Part shown: positions 16,321-25,740 of the stretch, in pieces | Layout of the letters: each line of letters begins with the position of its first letter | Numbering within the stretch: the first letter of the stretch is position 1 | DNA from: Stenotrophomonas maltophilia | GTDB taxonomy: Bacteria; Pseudomonadota; Gammaproteobacteria; Xanthomonadales; Xanthomonadaceae | Reading direction: 5' to 3' | Length of the DNA stretch: 64,000 nucleotides | Assembly: GCF_002205165.1 (NCBI RefSeq) | Contig: NZ_NIVS01000054.1 | Coordinates: 124,001 to 188,000, forward strand | The notes under the pieces: model-generated | Seen by the model: only the letters and a program-made list of their open reading frames with translations | The model's database searches: none | What the model was told of the DNA's origin: nothing | Made by a program: the position numbers and the translations under genes

Positions 16321-17204
16321 ACCGTCACCCCGCGTTGCTTGAGGATGCGTTCCAGGAAGAATTCGACCCCGCCACGCGGCTCGGTCGGGGCCTGCCAGCG
16401 GGCGGTGCGGCGCGCGATCTCGGTCAGCGCCAGCGCGGCCGGGCTGGACGGGTAGGCCTTCACCACCGGCTGCTGGCGCTGCACCGACAGGCGCAGCCAG
16501 TCATCCTGCGGCACGCAGCCCAGGTAGTTCAGCGAGACATCGGCGAGGAACTTCTCGCAGACACGGGTCAGCTTTTCGTACAGCACGCGGCCTTCGTTCG
16601 GGTCGCGGACCATGTTGGCCACCACCTGGATGCGGTCCACCCCGCGCTCGCGCGAGAGCACCTTGATCAGTGCGTAGGCGTCGGTGATCGAGGCCGGCTC
16701 ATCGCAGACCACCACCACCGTGTCCTGCGCGGCCTGGCAGAAGGTGAGCACGCCATCGGTGATGCCGGCGGCGGTATCCACGATCATGATGTCCAGCTCG
16801 CGCTCGAGCTCGGAGAACACGTTGACCAGGCCGACGTGCTCGGCCGGCTGCAGCTCGGCCATGTGGCGGCGGCCGGAGGCGGCCGGCACCACCAGCACGC
16901 CGCCGGGGCCTTCCATGATCACTTCTTCCAGCGTGCAGCGCCCGGCGACCAGGTCGGCCAGGGTCACCTTCGGCTGCAGGCCGAGGATCACGTCGATGTT
17001 GGCCAGGCCGAGATCGGCGTCCAGCAGCAGCGTGCGTTTGCCCATGTCCGCCAGCGCCACGGCCAGATTGGCCGAAACGTTCGTTTTGCCCACGCCGCCC
17101 TTGCCGCCGGTGACGGCGATGGTGCGGACCGGGCCCAGCGGCTGGCTTCGGGTAGCCGACAACGGGAAGGTCTTGGTCAGCTTGGCGTACTCACGCGACG
17201 GCAT
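16317..17204 (-). CDS. fleN: Flagellar number regulator FleN (FlhG), MinD/ParA-like ATPase
   Basis: A 295-residue ATPase with TGGKGGVGKTNVSANLAVAL (deviant Walker A), RTLLLDADLGLANIDVILGL (Walker A') and LDIMIVDTAAGITDGVL (Walker B), plus a C-terminal amphipathic stretch. In polarly flagellated bacteria FleN limits flagellar number by antagonising FleQ and acting with FlhF. The N-terminal tail has the sequence KTFPLSATRSQPL before the ATPase. In Pseudomonas this region carries a DQAxxLR-type motif that activates FlhF; a clear copy was not seen. The gene starts inside flhF (14-base overlap) and runs into fliA by 4 bases, so flhF, fleN and fliA should be co-translated. Confidence 0.95.
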   Translation of the reverse strand: MPSREYAKLTKTFPLSATRSQPLGPVRTIAVTGGKGGVGKTNVSANLAVALADMGKRTLLLDADLGLANIDVILGLQPKVTLADLVAGRCTLEEVIMEGPGGVLVVPAASGRRHMAELQPAEHVGLVNVFSELERELDIMIVDTAAGITDGVLTFCQAAQDTVVVVCDEPASITDAYALIKVLSRERGVDRIQVVANMVRDPNEGRVLYEKLTRVCEKFLADVSLNYLGCVPQDDWLRLSVQRQQPVVKAYPSSPAALALTEIARRTARWQAPTEPRGGVEFFLERILKQRGVTV

Positions 17205-18846
17205 GGTTCAACTCCGGGTTGCAGGGCATATCGGCCGCGCGGCGCAAATCTTCAAGGCGAAGTACAAGATTGGCCGCACTGGCACGGTGCAGGTCTTCAG
17301 GAACGTCCTGGCCATCGGTGACCCAGGTGATCGGCAGGCGGTGGTCCACGGCCACCGACAGGGCGGTACCGAAGCGGCCGGTTTCGTCCAGCTTGCTCAG
17401 CACCACGCCCTGCGGGTTGGCGGCGCTGAAGCGGCGGACCACCTCGTCCATGTCGCCGAAACTGGTGTTGGCCGGCAGCACCAGCAGGGTGCGGATCTGC
17501 TCGGCGGCGCGCAGCCACTGCAGCTGGGCGGCCAGTGCACGGTCACGCGGGCCCAGGCCGGCGGTGTCGATCAGGACCAGCTTGTAGTCCTTCAGGCGCT
17601 CCAGCAGCTGGTTCAGATCGGTGCCGCTGCTGGCCTCATGGACCGCGATGCCGAGCTGGCGGCCGAAGCCGTACAGCTGCTCGCGGGCGCCGATGCGGCC
17701 GGTATCGGTGGTGACCAGGGCGACATCGCGGGCGGCATGCGCCTCGGCGAAACGCGAGGCCAGCTTGGCGATGGTGGTGGTCTTGCCGGCACCGGTAGGG
17801 CCGACCAGGGCGATCACGCCGCCGGCTTCGAGCGGGTCGACCGGGGCGATCGGCAGCTTCTTGGAGAGCAGGCCGAGCATCAGGCCGCGGCCACGGTGGG
17901 CTTCGGTATCCAGCGGAATCTGCATGGCCACGTCGCGGCTGATGCCGGCGTCGAAGCCGTACTCGTCCATCAGGTCCAGCGCCGCGGCGCGGACCGGCGA
18001 GCCACGCAGGCGCTCATCGGTGAAGCGGTGCATCTCGCGCTCGATGACATGGCGCATACCGGCCACTTCATGGCGCAACTGGCGGATCTCTTCGTCGTCG
18101 CGCTGGATGATCGTCAGTTCGGGCACGCTGGCCACGGCCGCTGCCGGTTCATTGGCGGCGGTGGTGACGGTCTCGGCGATCGGCAGCGGCAGGGCCGGCG
18201 GCAGGGCAGGGGCCACCACCGGGAGCGGCGCGAGCGCGGCAGCGACCGGCATCGCCGCCTCGTCCATCTCGTCCAGCGGCGGATCGATCACGAAGCGGGC
18301 GCGGTTGATCGGGGCGGGCGCGGCCACTGCTTCGACCGGGGCGGCCGGGGACGCGGCGGCGGCCTGCTCGACATTGAACGGCGCGAAGATCTGCTCCGGC
18401 AGCGACGGTTCGTTGACGGCGGGGCCGACGCTGGCGCGGGCGAGGGTGGCGGCGAAGCCGTCGCTGCCCGGCGGCGGCACGATTTCATTGGCGGTATCCA
18501 GGGTGCGACCGGTCGCGCCGACGGCGGCGCGGGCCAGCGCGGCGACCGCCGAAGTGGTCGCGGCCACCGGTTCAGGCGTGGCGACCGGCGCCTTGCGGCG
18601 GGTCACTGCGGCGATCACCGCATCGGCGGCGCTGCGCGGGCGCGGTGCCGGCGCTGGCGCGACGTCCTTGCGGGCCGCCTCCAGTGCACGCTGCACGGCG
18701 CTCTCGTCGTAGTTGGCCGCCGCCACGATTTCGACACCTTCCTCGATCCGGCGATTGGACAGGATCACTGCGTCCGGACCGTGTTCCTTGCGCACCAGGT
18801 TCATGGCCGAGCGCATATCGGAGGCGACGAAGCGTTTGATTTTCAT
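17191..18846 (-). CDS. flhF: Flagellar placement GTPase FlhF (SRP family)
   Basis: A 551-residue SRP-type GTPase that marks the pole where the flagellum is built. The conserved N-terminal MKIKRFVASDMRSAMNLVRK is followed by a long Ala/Pro-rich basic linker (to about 280), an N domain and the G domain: ALVGPTGAGKTTTIAKLA (G1), VALVTTDTGRIGAREQL (G2), LVLIDTAGLGPRD (G3) and VLSKLDETGRFG (G4). The ATG at 18846 is fixed by the family N-terminus, although no strong ribosome site is visible. A 149-base gap separates it from flhA; no convincing promoter was found there. The linker is longer than in Pseudomonas FlhF; this is an impression from memory. Confidence 0.95.
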   Translation of the reverse strand: MKIKRFVASDMRSAMNLVRKEHGPDAVILSNRRIEEGVEIVAAANYDESAVQRALEAARKDVAPAPAPRPRSAADAVIAAVTRRKAPVATPEPVAATTSAVAALARAAVGATGRTLDTANEIVPPPGSDGFAATLARASVGPAVNEPSLPEQIFAPFNVEQAAAASPAAPVEAVAAPAPINRARFVIDPPLDEMDEAAMPVAAALAPLPVVAPALPPALPLPIAETVTTAANEPAAAVASVPELTIIQRDDEEIRQLRHEVAGMRHVIEREMHRFTDERLRGSPVRAAALDLMDEYGFDAGISRDVAMQIPLDTEAHRGRGLMLGLLSKKLPIAPVDPLEAGGVIALVGPTGAGKTTTIAKLASRFAEAHAARDVALVTTDTGRIGAREQLYGFGRQLGIAVHEASSGTDLNQLLERLKDYKLVLIDTAGLGPRDRALAAQLQWLRAAEQIRTLLVLPANTSFGDMDEVVRRFSAANPQGVVLSKLDETGRFGTALSVAVDHRLPITWVTDGQDVPEDLHRASAANLVLRLEDLRRAADMPCNPELNHAVA

Positions 18847-18995
18847 GCTGTGGTACCGGGACTGGGGCGGCGGAGTGGTGGAAGGGAAACGCTGGTTGTC
18901 GGTGGTCTGCACGGTCAGGGAGTCCCTTTATTTCCTGCTGCGGTGAAATCGAATGAGGTGTCTGTTTTCTGTCGCGGTGCCGTCGGGTGTCCGGC

Positions 18996-21098
18996 TCAAC
19001 TGATCGTGCCGACCAGCTTCAACCGTTTGTCCTCGGGCACCTCGCTGTAGGCGAGTACGGACAGCGAGGGGACGCTGTGGCGTACCAGCCGTGCCAGCGC
19101 GGCACGTACCGGGCCGGGCACCAGCACGACCGCCGGCTCGTTCTTCGCTTCCTGCTTGCCGACACATTCGGCCAGGCTTTGATGCAGTCGCTCGGCGAGT
19201 CCGGGTTCCAGCGCGGCGCCGTTGCCCTGAGTGGACTCCTGCAAGACGCGTTCCAGTTGCGGGTTGAGGGTGAACACCGGCAGCTCCGGCGACATCCCGG
19301 CGATCTCCTGCACGATGAAACGGCCCAGCGCATTGCGCACGGCAGCCGTCAGCACGGCCGGGTCCTGGCTGGTCGGCGCGCTTTCCACCAGCGATTCGAC
19401 GATCTTGCGTAGCTGGCGGATCGGAATCCGCTCGATCAGCAGGTTCTGCAGCACCCGCACCACCGCCGAGAGCGGCAGCGACTTGGGCGTCAGATCTTCG
19501 ACCAGCTTGGGCGCGCTCTTGGCCAGGTTGGCCAGCAGCTGCTGCACTTCCTCATGGCCGAGCAGTTCCGGGGCGTGCTCGCGGATCAGGTGGGACAGAT
19601 GGGTGGCGACCACAGTGGCCGGGTCGACTACGGTGTAGCCCATCGATTCGGCATTGGCGCGCTGGTGCGGCTGGATCCAGGTAGCATCCAGGCCGAAGGC
19701 GGGGTCCTTGCCCGCGATGCCTTCCAGCGTGCCCAGGGCACTGCCCGGGTCCAGCGCGAGTTCGCGGTCGGGGTGGATCTCGGCGGTAGCCACCGGCACA
19801 CCGTGGATCAGCAGGCGATACGCGGTCGCGGGCAGTTCCAGGTTGTCGCGGATGTGGACGGAGGGAATCAGGAAACCGATGTCGTGGGTGAGCTTGCGGC
19901 GCACGCCCTTGATGCGCGCCATCAGCTCGCCGCCCTGGTTCTTGTCCACCAGTGGAATCAACCGGTAGCCGACTTCCAGGCCAAGCGGATCGACTGGGCG
20001 CAGCTCATCCCAGGTCAGCTCGGCGGTGGGCGAGGGGGCGGCACCGGGCAGGCCGAGGGCATCGGGGCGGTGGGTGGCCGGAGCTTCGGCGGCGCGGGCC
20101 TGCGCGGTGCTCTTCTTCCAGGCCTTCCACGCGATGAAGCCGAGGATCGCGGCCAGCGTCAAGAAGGCGACGTTGGGCATCCCCGGCACCAGGCCCACCA
20201 CCGCCAGAATCGCGGCGGCGATGGTCAGGGCGCGGTACTGGCCGAACACCTGGCCCATCATGGCCTGGGCCATGTCCTGCGAACGCGAGGCACGGGTGAC
20301 CAGCATCGCCACTGCCGAGGACACCAGCAGTGCCGGCAGCTGGGCGACCAGGCCGTCACCGATGGAGAGCAGGGTGTAGGTCGCGGCGGCATCACCGAAC
20401 GGCATGCCGTGCTGGAGTACGCCCACCGCCAGGCCGCCGACCAGGTTGATGAACAGGATCAGGATGCCGGCGATCGCATCGCCGCGGATGAACTTGCTGG
20501 CGCCGTCCATCGCACCGTAGAAGTCGGCTTCCTCGCGGACCTCCTCGCGACGGGCCTTGGCCTCCTCACGCGTCAGCAAACCGGCGTTGAGATCGGCGTC
20601 GATCGCCATCTGCTTGCCGGGCATGGCATCGAGGATGAAGCGGGCGGTCACTTCGGAGACGCGCCCGGCGCCTTTGGTGATCACCACGAAGTTGATGATG
20701 GTCAGGATCGCGAACACCACGATGCCGACCGCGTAGTTGCCGCCGATCACGAACTCGCCGAACGAGGCGATCACCTTGCCGGCCGCCTCGTGGCCGTTCT
20801 GGCCGTTGAGCAGGATCACGCGGGTGGACGCCACGTTCAGCGCCAGCCGCAGCATGGTGGTGACCAGCAGCACGATCGGGAAAATGGTGAAGTCCAGCGG
20901 GCGCTTCACGTAGACCACCGCCAGCAGCACCATCAGCGAGATGGCGATGTTGAAGGTGAACAACGCATCGAGCACCGGCGGCGCCAGCGGCACTACCACC
21001 ATCGCCAGCAGGGCCAGCACGATCAGCGGGGCACCCAGCCCGTGGCGGATCATGTCCAGGGCGCGGCGCACGTTCATCCCGGCAGGCTGGGCGCTCAT
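18996..21098 (-). CDS. flhA: Flagellar type III export component FlhA
   Basis: A 700-residue export-gate protein. The N-terminal half has eight membrane helices (for example LIVLALLAMVVVPLAPPVLD and ALFTFNIAISLMVLLAVVYV), with the conserved cytoplasmic loop between the fourth and fifth helices holding EVTARFILDAMPGKQMAIDA and EEADFYGAMDGASKFIRGD. The C-terminal half is the soluble FlhA-C domain that binds chaperone-substrate pairs and forms the export ring. It overlaps the flhB stop by 4 bases. The stop is followed by 149 bases before flhF. Length and motifs match the family. Confidence 0.97.
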   Translation of the reverse strand: MSAQPAGMNVRRALDMIRHGLGAPLIVLALLAMVVVPLAPPVLDALFTFNIAISLMVLLAVVYVKRPLDFTIFPIVLLVTTMLRLALNVASTRVILLNGQNGHEAAGKVIASFGEFVIGGNYAVGIVVFAILTIINFVVITKGAGRVSEVTARFILDAMPGKQMAIDADLNAGLLTREEAKARREEVREEADFYGAMDGASKFIRGDAIAGILILFINLVGGLAVGVLQHGMPFGDAAATYTLLSIGDGLVAQLPALLVSSAVAMLVTRASRSQDMAQAMMGQVFGQYRALTIAAAILAVVGLVPGMPNVAFLTLAAILGFIAWKAWKKSTAQARAAEAPATHRPDALGLPGAAPSPTAELTWDELRPVDPLGLEVGYRLIPLVDKNQGGELMARIKGVRRKLTHDIGFLIPSVHIRDNLELPATAYRLLIHGVPVATAEIHPDRELALDPGSALGTLEGIAGKDPAFGLDATWIQPHQRANAESMGYTVVDPATVVATHLSHLIREHAPELLGHEEVQQLLANLAKSAPKLVEDLTPKSLPLSAVVRVLQNLLIERIPIRQLRKIVESLVESAPTSQDPAVLTAAVRNALGRFIVQEIAGMSPELPVFTLNPQLERVLQESTQGNGAALEPGLAERLHQSLAECVGKQEAKNEPAVVLVPGPVRAALARLVRHSVPSLSVLAYSEVPEDKRLKLVGTIS

Positions 21099-22225
21099 GG
21101 GCGGCCTCCCTTGCCGAACTCATCGATATCGATGTCCGGCGCCGCCGGCATCGGGCCGGTGCCCCAGCTGCGCAGCTGGTAGACATAGGAGAGCACCTGG
21201 GCCACGGCCGAATACAGTCTCACGGGAATTTCCTTTCCAAGTTGACCTTCCCGATACAAGGCGCGTGCCAAAGGCGGGGCGGAGACGATGGCGACCTTGT
21301 TGCCGTCGGCCACTTCGCGGATGCGCAGGGCGGTTTCATCCACGCCCAGGGCGACCACGGTGGGGGCGCCCATCTTTCCGCCCTCGTACTTCAGGGCGAC
21401 CGCGTAATGGGTGGGGTTGACCACCACGACGTCGGCGGTGGGGACCGCCTCCATCATCCGGCGGTTGGACATCTGCTGCTGCAGCTGGCGGATGCGGCCC
21501 TTGACCTCCGGGCTGCCCTCGCTCTCCTTCATTTCCCGGCGCAGTTCCTCCCGGGTCATCTTCAGCTTGCGCATCCAGTTCCAGCGCTGGTACGGCGCAT
21601 CGATGGCGGCCAGCAGCATCATCGCGCCGCCGGTGGCCAGCATCAGCTTCAGGGTGAAGCCCAGGCCGTGCACCATCGCCGCCTCCAGTGGCTGGTTGAG
21701 CAGGTCGCGCAGCGAGCGGATGCCATGCCAGACCACCAGCCCGGCAGCGGTGCCGACAAAGGCGATACGCAGCAGGGATTTGGTGAACTCGGCGATCGCC
21801 TCGGGTCCGTACAGGCGCTTCATGCCGGCCATCGGGCTGAGCCGCTTGAAATCGGGCATCAGCGACTTGTTCGACCAGCGCAGCCCGCCCATCACCACCG
21901 GTGACAGGAAACTGGCCAGCAGGCAGATCACCACCAGCGGCCACATGCCCAGCAGCAGGCGCAGCAGCAGTTCGCCGAAATGCCCGAACAGCGCCTGGGG
22001 ATGCAGGCGCAGGCCCGGCTCGGGGCTTAGCGCGACCTGCATCCAGGTTTTGGCGTTGCGGCCGATGGTGCCGGAGAACGCCATCAGCGCCAGCACACCG
22101 GCACCGAACACAGCCGCCGTCGCCAGCTCACGCGAGCGCGGGATGTTGCCCTGTTCCCGGGCGTCGCGCAGGCGTTTTTCGGTGGGTAATTCGGTTTTTT
22201 CGCCGGCTTGTTCGTTCTCGGACAT
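21095..22225 (-). CDS. flhB: Flagellar type III export protein FlhB
   Basis: A 376-residue export-switch protein: four membrane helices in the N-terminal part, then a cytoplasmic domain with the self-cleavage motif NPTH in DVVVVNPTHYAVALKYEGG. Cleavage between N and P switches export from rod/hook to filament substrates together with FliK. The N-terminus MSENEQAGEKTELPTEKRLR fits the family, so the ATG at 22225 is used. No good ribosome site is seen, and upstream lies a candidate sigma-54 promoter (22260-22276). The stop overlaps the flhA start. It opens the flhB-flhA-flhF-fleN-fliA-cheYZA series. Confidence 0.96.
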   Translation of the reverse strand: MSENEQAGEKTELPTEKRLRDAREQGNIPRSRELATAAVFGAGVLALMAFSGTIGRNAKTWMQVALSPEPGLRLHPQALFGHFGELLLRLLLGMWPLVVICLLASFLSPVVMGGLRWSNKSLMPDFKRLSPMAGMKRLYGPEAIAEFTKSLLRIAFVGTAAGLVVWHGIRSLRDLLNQPLEAAMVHGLGFTLKLMLATGGAMMLLAAIDAPYQRWNWMRKLKMTREELRREMKESEGSPEVKGRIRQLQQQMSNRRMMEAVPTADVVVVNPTHYAVALKYEGGKMGAPTVVALGVDETALRIREVADGNKVAIVSAPPLARALYREGQLGKEIPVRLYSAVAQVLSYVYQLRSWGTGPMPAAPDIDIDEFGKGGRP

Positions 22226-22259
22226 CAGGGCACGACACGGGAGGAGATACCCCGGTCCG

Positions 22260-22276
22260 TGCAAGAACCATTCCGT
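22260..22276 (-). promoter_or_regulatory. Candidate sigma-54 promoter of flhB
   Basis: Minus strand ACGGAATGGTTCTTGCA. The -12 TTGCA is perfect and the -24 GG is at the correct distance, but GGCACG is GGAATG. Weaker than the other sigma-54 sites in the window. It lies 35 bases before the ATG. Confidence 0.5.
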
Positions 22277-22344
22277 GAGCTGGAAGAGGTGTCAGGCCCG
22301 CCGCGAGGAACCGGGGGGTGCCGGGCATCCGTCGGGAGCCGATA

Positions 22345-24489
22345 TCACCCCGCCGATGCGCCCGGACGTGCCTGGGGCGTCCAGCCCGCCGCCACTTCCA
22401 CCCGCGGCCGGGGCAGGTCATGCAGTTGCATGAAGCGCTGTGCATCCACCGGGCGGCCCAGCAGATACCCCTGCAGGTAGTCGCAGCCCAGCCGCTCCAG
22501 GTAGGCCCGCTGGCCGGCGGTCTCCACGCCTTCGGCCACGATGTCCATGTCCAGCGCATGGCCCAGCGCCACGATCGCCGAGACGATCACCACGTCCTCG
22601 GAGCTGTTTTCCAGGTCGCGCACGAAGGCGTGGTCGATCTTGATCTCGGTGGCCGGCAGGCGCTTGAGGTAGAGCAGGCTGGAGTAGCCGGTGCCGAAGT
22701 CGTCGATGGAGATGCCCACGCCCAGCGCCGCCATGGCCTGCAGCAGGGTCAGGCTGGCCTCGGTATCGCGCATCACCGTGTTTTCCGTGATCTCCAGGAT
22801 CAGCCGGCGCGGCTCGATGCGGTGAGTCTGCAGCGCCTCGCGCACTTCCTGCAGCAGGTTGGGCGAGGCGAACTGGATCGGCGAGAGGTTCACCGAGACC
22901 GTCCAGCCGTCATGCCCGGCCTCGTGCCATACCCGCAGCTGGCGGCAGGCCTCATCCAATGCCCAGCGCCCGATCTCGTTGATCACGCCACTGCGTTCGG
23001 CCAGGCGGATGAAGCGGTCCGGCGGAATCAGGCCCTGCTGCGGGTGCCGCCAGCGGATCAAGGCTTCGGCGCCGCTGATCGATTGCCCGGCGACGCGGGT
23101 CTTGGGCTGGTAGTGCAGGAACAGCTGCTCGCTGCCGATGGCCCGGCGCAGGTCGGCCAGCAGCTGGAACTGCTGCTCGGCGCTGTCGTTCATCCAGTCG
23201 GCAAACAGCACGTAGGCGTTGCGGCCGGCCTCCTTGGCCTGGTACATCGCCGCGTCGGCGAAGGCCATCAGCTGGCGTTCGCTGGCGGCGTGGTCCGGAC
23301 AGATCGCGATGCCGATACTGGCGGTCACCTGCAGGTCGTGGCGCGGCAGCAGCGGCTCGCGGCCGACGGTCTGGATGATGCGGCTGGCCAGCGTCGCCAC
23401 GTCTTCGTCGTTCTCGATCGGCACCACCAGCACGAACTCATCGCCGCCCAGGCGGGCGAGCATGTCCGCCGGCCGCAGCAGCTTGCGGGTGCGGTCGGCG
23501 ACGGCGACCAGCAGGGCATCGCCGGTCTGATGGCCGTACGCATCATTGACCTGTTTGAAGCCGTCCAGGTCCATGAACATCACCGCGAAGCGGCTGCCGC
23601 GCTGCTCGGCTTCGGCCAGCGATTGCTCGATGCGCTGCTGCAGCAGGCGACGGTTCGGCAGGCGGGTCAGCGGATCGTGCAGGGCCGCCTGGGTCAATTC
23701 GGCGTGGGCATCGTCCAGCGAGGTACTCAGGTCGGTATTGCGCAGCCGCAACAGCTGCGCCTCCATGCGCTGGTCCAGCCAGGACACGATCAGCACCACC
23801 GCCAGGATCGCAAGGGTCAGGGCCAGGACCACCAGCGCCAGCCACTGCGCCTGCAGGCCGTCACCGGCGGCGGCCCCGCAGATGCTGCCGGCGGGGAAGC
23901 GGGCGGCGGCCATGCCGGTGTAATGCATGCCGACGATGGCGGTGCCCAGCACCAGCGCCGGTGCGACGCGGTCGCGCAGGCGCCGATGCGTGCTGCGCAG
24001 CCGGAAGGCGATGAACAGCGCCGTCCACGAGGCAGCCACCGCGATCAGCAGCGACAGCGCCACCCAGCCGGCGTGGTAGTCGATCCCCGGCTGCATGTGC
24101 AGCGCGGCCATGCCCAGGTAATGCATGGCGGCGATGCCGCTGCCCATCAGCACGGCACCCAATGCGAGCCGTCCGTGCGGCAGGGTGGGCTGTGAGACCA
24201 GCCACAGCGCGAAGATGGAGGAGGCCATGGCGGCCAGCAGCGAAACGGTGGTCAGGCCGAGCGCATAGCCCAGCGGGATCGGCAGCTGGAAGGCGAGCAT
24301 GCCGATGAAGTGCATCGACCAGATGCCCAGCCCCATCGCGCAGCCGCCGCCCACCAGCCACAACCAGGTCGTGCGCGGCGTAGCTGCGGTGGTGACCCGG
24401 CTGGCCATATCCAGCGCGGTGAACGAGGCCAGCACGGCGACCAGAAACGAAATCACCACCAACCACGGGGTATAGCTGCCGATCAGCAT
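22345..24489 (-). CDS. MHYT-GGDEF-EAL membrane protein (c-di-GMP turnover)
   Basis: A 714-residue protein with an N-terminal seven-helix MHYT sensor (about 5-235) carrying MHFIGM, MHYLGM and MHYTGM, thought to bind copper and sense O2, CO or NO. It is followed by a GGDEF domain (about 270-430; LGGDEF intact, HDPLTRLPNRR) and an EAL domain (about 445-690). The EAL residues look complete: GAEALIRW, SVNLSPIQF, LEITE, IDDFGTGYSS, KIDHAF, VAEGVE, and QGY. It could therefore both make and break down c-di-GMP. ATG at 24489 chosen over GTG at 24498 because GGGAG lies ten bases upstream. It sits between fliR and flhB, inside the export-gate genes, and may feed FleQ, YcgR or the PilZ protein. Confidence 0.95.
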   Translation of the reverse strand: MLIGSYTPWLVVISFLVAVLASFTALDMASRVTTAATPRTTWLWLVGGGCAMGLGIWSMHFIGMLAFQLPIPLGYALGLTTVSLLAAMASSIFALWLVSQPTLPHGRLALGAVLMGSGIAAMHYLGMAALHMQPGIDYHAGWVALSLLIAVAASWTALFIAFRLRSTHRRLRDRVAPALVLGTAIVGMHYTGMAAARFPAGSICGAAAGDGLQAQWLALVVLALTLAILAVVLIVSWLDQRMEAQLLRLRNTDLSTSLDDAHAELTQAALHDPLTRLPNRRLLQQRIEQSLAEAEQRGSRFAVMFMDLDGFKQVNDAYGHQTGDALLVAVADRTRKLLRPADMLARLGGDEFVLVVPIENDEDVATLASRIIQTVGREPLLPRHDLQVTASIGIAICPDHAASERQLMAFADAAMYQAKEAGRNAYVLFADWMNDSAEQQFQLLADLRRAIGSEQLFLHYQPKTRVAGQSISGAEALIRWRHPQQGLIPPDRFIRLAERSGVINEIGRWALDEACRQLRVWHEAGHDGWTVSVNLSPIQFASPNLLQEVREALQTHRIEPRRLILEITENTVMRDTEASLTLLQAMAALGVGISIDDFGTGYSSLLYLKRLPATEIKIDHAFVRDLENSSEDVVIVSAIVALGHALDMDIVAEGVETAGQRAYLERLGCDYLQGYLLGRPVDAQRFMQLHDLPRPRVEVAAGWTPQARPGASAG

Positions 24490-24543
24490 GGAAGACACTC
24501 TCCCTGGTCAACATCTGAGCGATACGACAGGACACCGCGTCAT

Positions 24544-24581
24544 CACCGCAAAGACCGGGTGAAGATTCTGTCATTGCGGTG
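24544..24581. repeat. 8-bp inverted repeat in the fliR to MHYT-gene gap
   Basis: CACCGCAA and TTGCGGTG, 22 bases apart, 55 bases before the MHYT-GGDEF-EAL start. Could be a regulator site or weak attenuator; nothing links it to a known protein. Confidence 0.35.
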
Positions 24582-24628
24582 CATGGGCATTGGCGGGCGG
24601 CGCGGGATGTCCTGCAGGCTGTCCCGGG

Positions 24629-25420
24629 TCAGCGGCTGACGCTGTCGGCAGCATCGAACGCCGCATCGAACAGGCGCTGCACCGGCGGGCCCATTTCGCC
24701 GGCCAGCACGGTCAACAGAAACAGCCCCAGTAGCAACGCGACCGGCAGGCCGAGCTGGATCGGGTTCAGTGCGGGCGCGGCACGGGCCAGCACGCCGAAG
24801 GCCAGGTTGATGGCCAGCATCGCCACGGTCAGCGGCAGCGCCAGTGAAAGCGCGCCGCGGAACACCTGCAGCAGGAAGGTCGGGGCGATGCTCAGGAATG
24901 CCTGGGGATCCGGCAGCGAGGTGCCGATCGGCAAGGCCTTGTAGCTGTCCATCAGCAGCGAGATCAGCGCCAGATGGCCGTTGACCGTGAAGAACAGCAG
25001 GCCGAACAGCAGATAGAACCACTGCCCGATCACGCCGGAACTTCCGCCGCGCAGAGGATCGCTCATCTGCGCGAAGGCCAGGCCGGTGCCTTGGGCGACC
25101 AGCTCGCCGGCCATCGCGCCGGCCTCGAACACCAGGCGCAGCACGAAGCCGATCGACACGCCGATCGCCAGTTCGCGGGCGATGGTCAGCACCGTGGCGG
25201 CATCGAAGCCGGTCCACTCCGGTACCGGTGGCAACATCGGCGACAGCGCGATCGCCAGCGCACCGGCGAGCAGCACGCGGATCCGTGACGGCACCGCACG
25301 CGTACCGATCAGCGGCATGGCCATCAGCATCGCGCCGATGCGCAGCATGGTCCACAGGATCGTGCCGATCATGCCGAAGGCCTGCAGGCCATCGGCGGCC
25401 ATCTGGGTGGCGGAATCCAC
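24629..25420 (-). CDS. fliR: Flagellar type III export protein FliR
   Basis: A 263-residue polytopic membrane protein of the export gate, with about six hydrophobic helices (for example MIGTILWTMLRIGAMLMAMP and WFYLLFGLLFFTVNGHLALI). It closes the FliP-FliQ-FliR core. The GTG at 25420 is chosen (MDSATQMAADGLQAF) because TGAGG lies nine bases upstream and it is 11 bases after the fliQ stop; the internal ATG at 25402 is an alternative. The long open frame that runs further upstream overlaps fliQ and is not used. Length fits the family. It ends the fliLMNOPQR run. Confidence 0.95.
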   Translation of the reverse strand: MDSATQMAADGLQAFGMIGTILWTMLRIGAMLMAMPLIGTRAVPSRIRVLLAGALAIALSPMLPPVPEWTGFDAATVLTIARELAIGVSIGFVLRLVFEAGAMAGELVAQGTGLAFAQMSDPLRGGSSGVIGQWFYLLFGLLFFTVNGHLALISLLMDSYKALPIGTSLPDPQAFLSIAPTFLLQVFRGALSLALPLTVAMLAINLAFGVLARAAPALNPIQLGLPVALLLGLFLLTVLAGEMGPPVQRLFDAAFDAADSVSR

Positions 25421-25431
25421 GGTGGCGGGCC

Positions 25432-25701
25432 TCAGCCGATCAGATGTGGAATGCGCTGGAACAGCAGCGTGGTGTATTCGACCAGATGGCCGATCAGCAG
25501 GCTGCCGAGCGCGAACAGCACCACGGTCAACGCCGCGGCCTTGGCGACGAAGGCGATGGTCGGTTCGTTGAGCTGGGTCGCGGCCTGGACCACGCCGACC
25601 ACCACGCCGACGATCAGCACGGTGAGCAGCAGCGGGCCGGCGACCCACAGCACGGTGATCAGGCCACCACGCAGTTCGGTCAGGGCAAGTTCGGGCGTCA
25701 T
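25432..25701 (-). CDS. fliQ: Flagellar type III export protein FliQ
   Basis: An 89-residue protein with two membrane helices (LITVLWVAGPLLLTVLIVGV and TVVLFALGSLLIGHLVEY) joined by the conserved VVQAATQLNEPTIAFVAKA loop. It is part of the FliPQR export gate. Standard length. It follows fliP by 39 bases and precedes fliR by 11. Confidence 0.96.
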   Translation of the reverse strand: MTPELALTELRGGLITVLWVAGPLLLTVLIVGVVVGVVQAATQLNEPTIAFVAKAAALTVVLFALGSLLIGHLVEYTTLLFQRIPHLIG

Positions 25702-25740
25702 GTCGGTCTCGGGTCCGTATCGATCAACAGGGCGGGGCGG

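Noticed and set aside
16684..19050. 788-codon open frame on the plus strand
   Set aside because: Antisense of fleN and flhF; no start signal and no recognisable domain.
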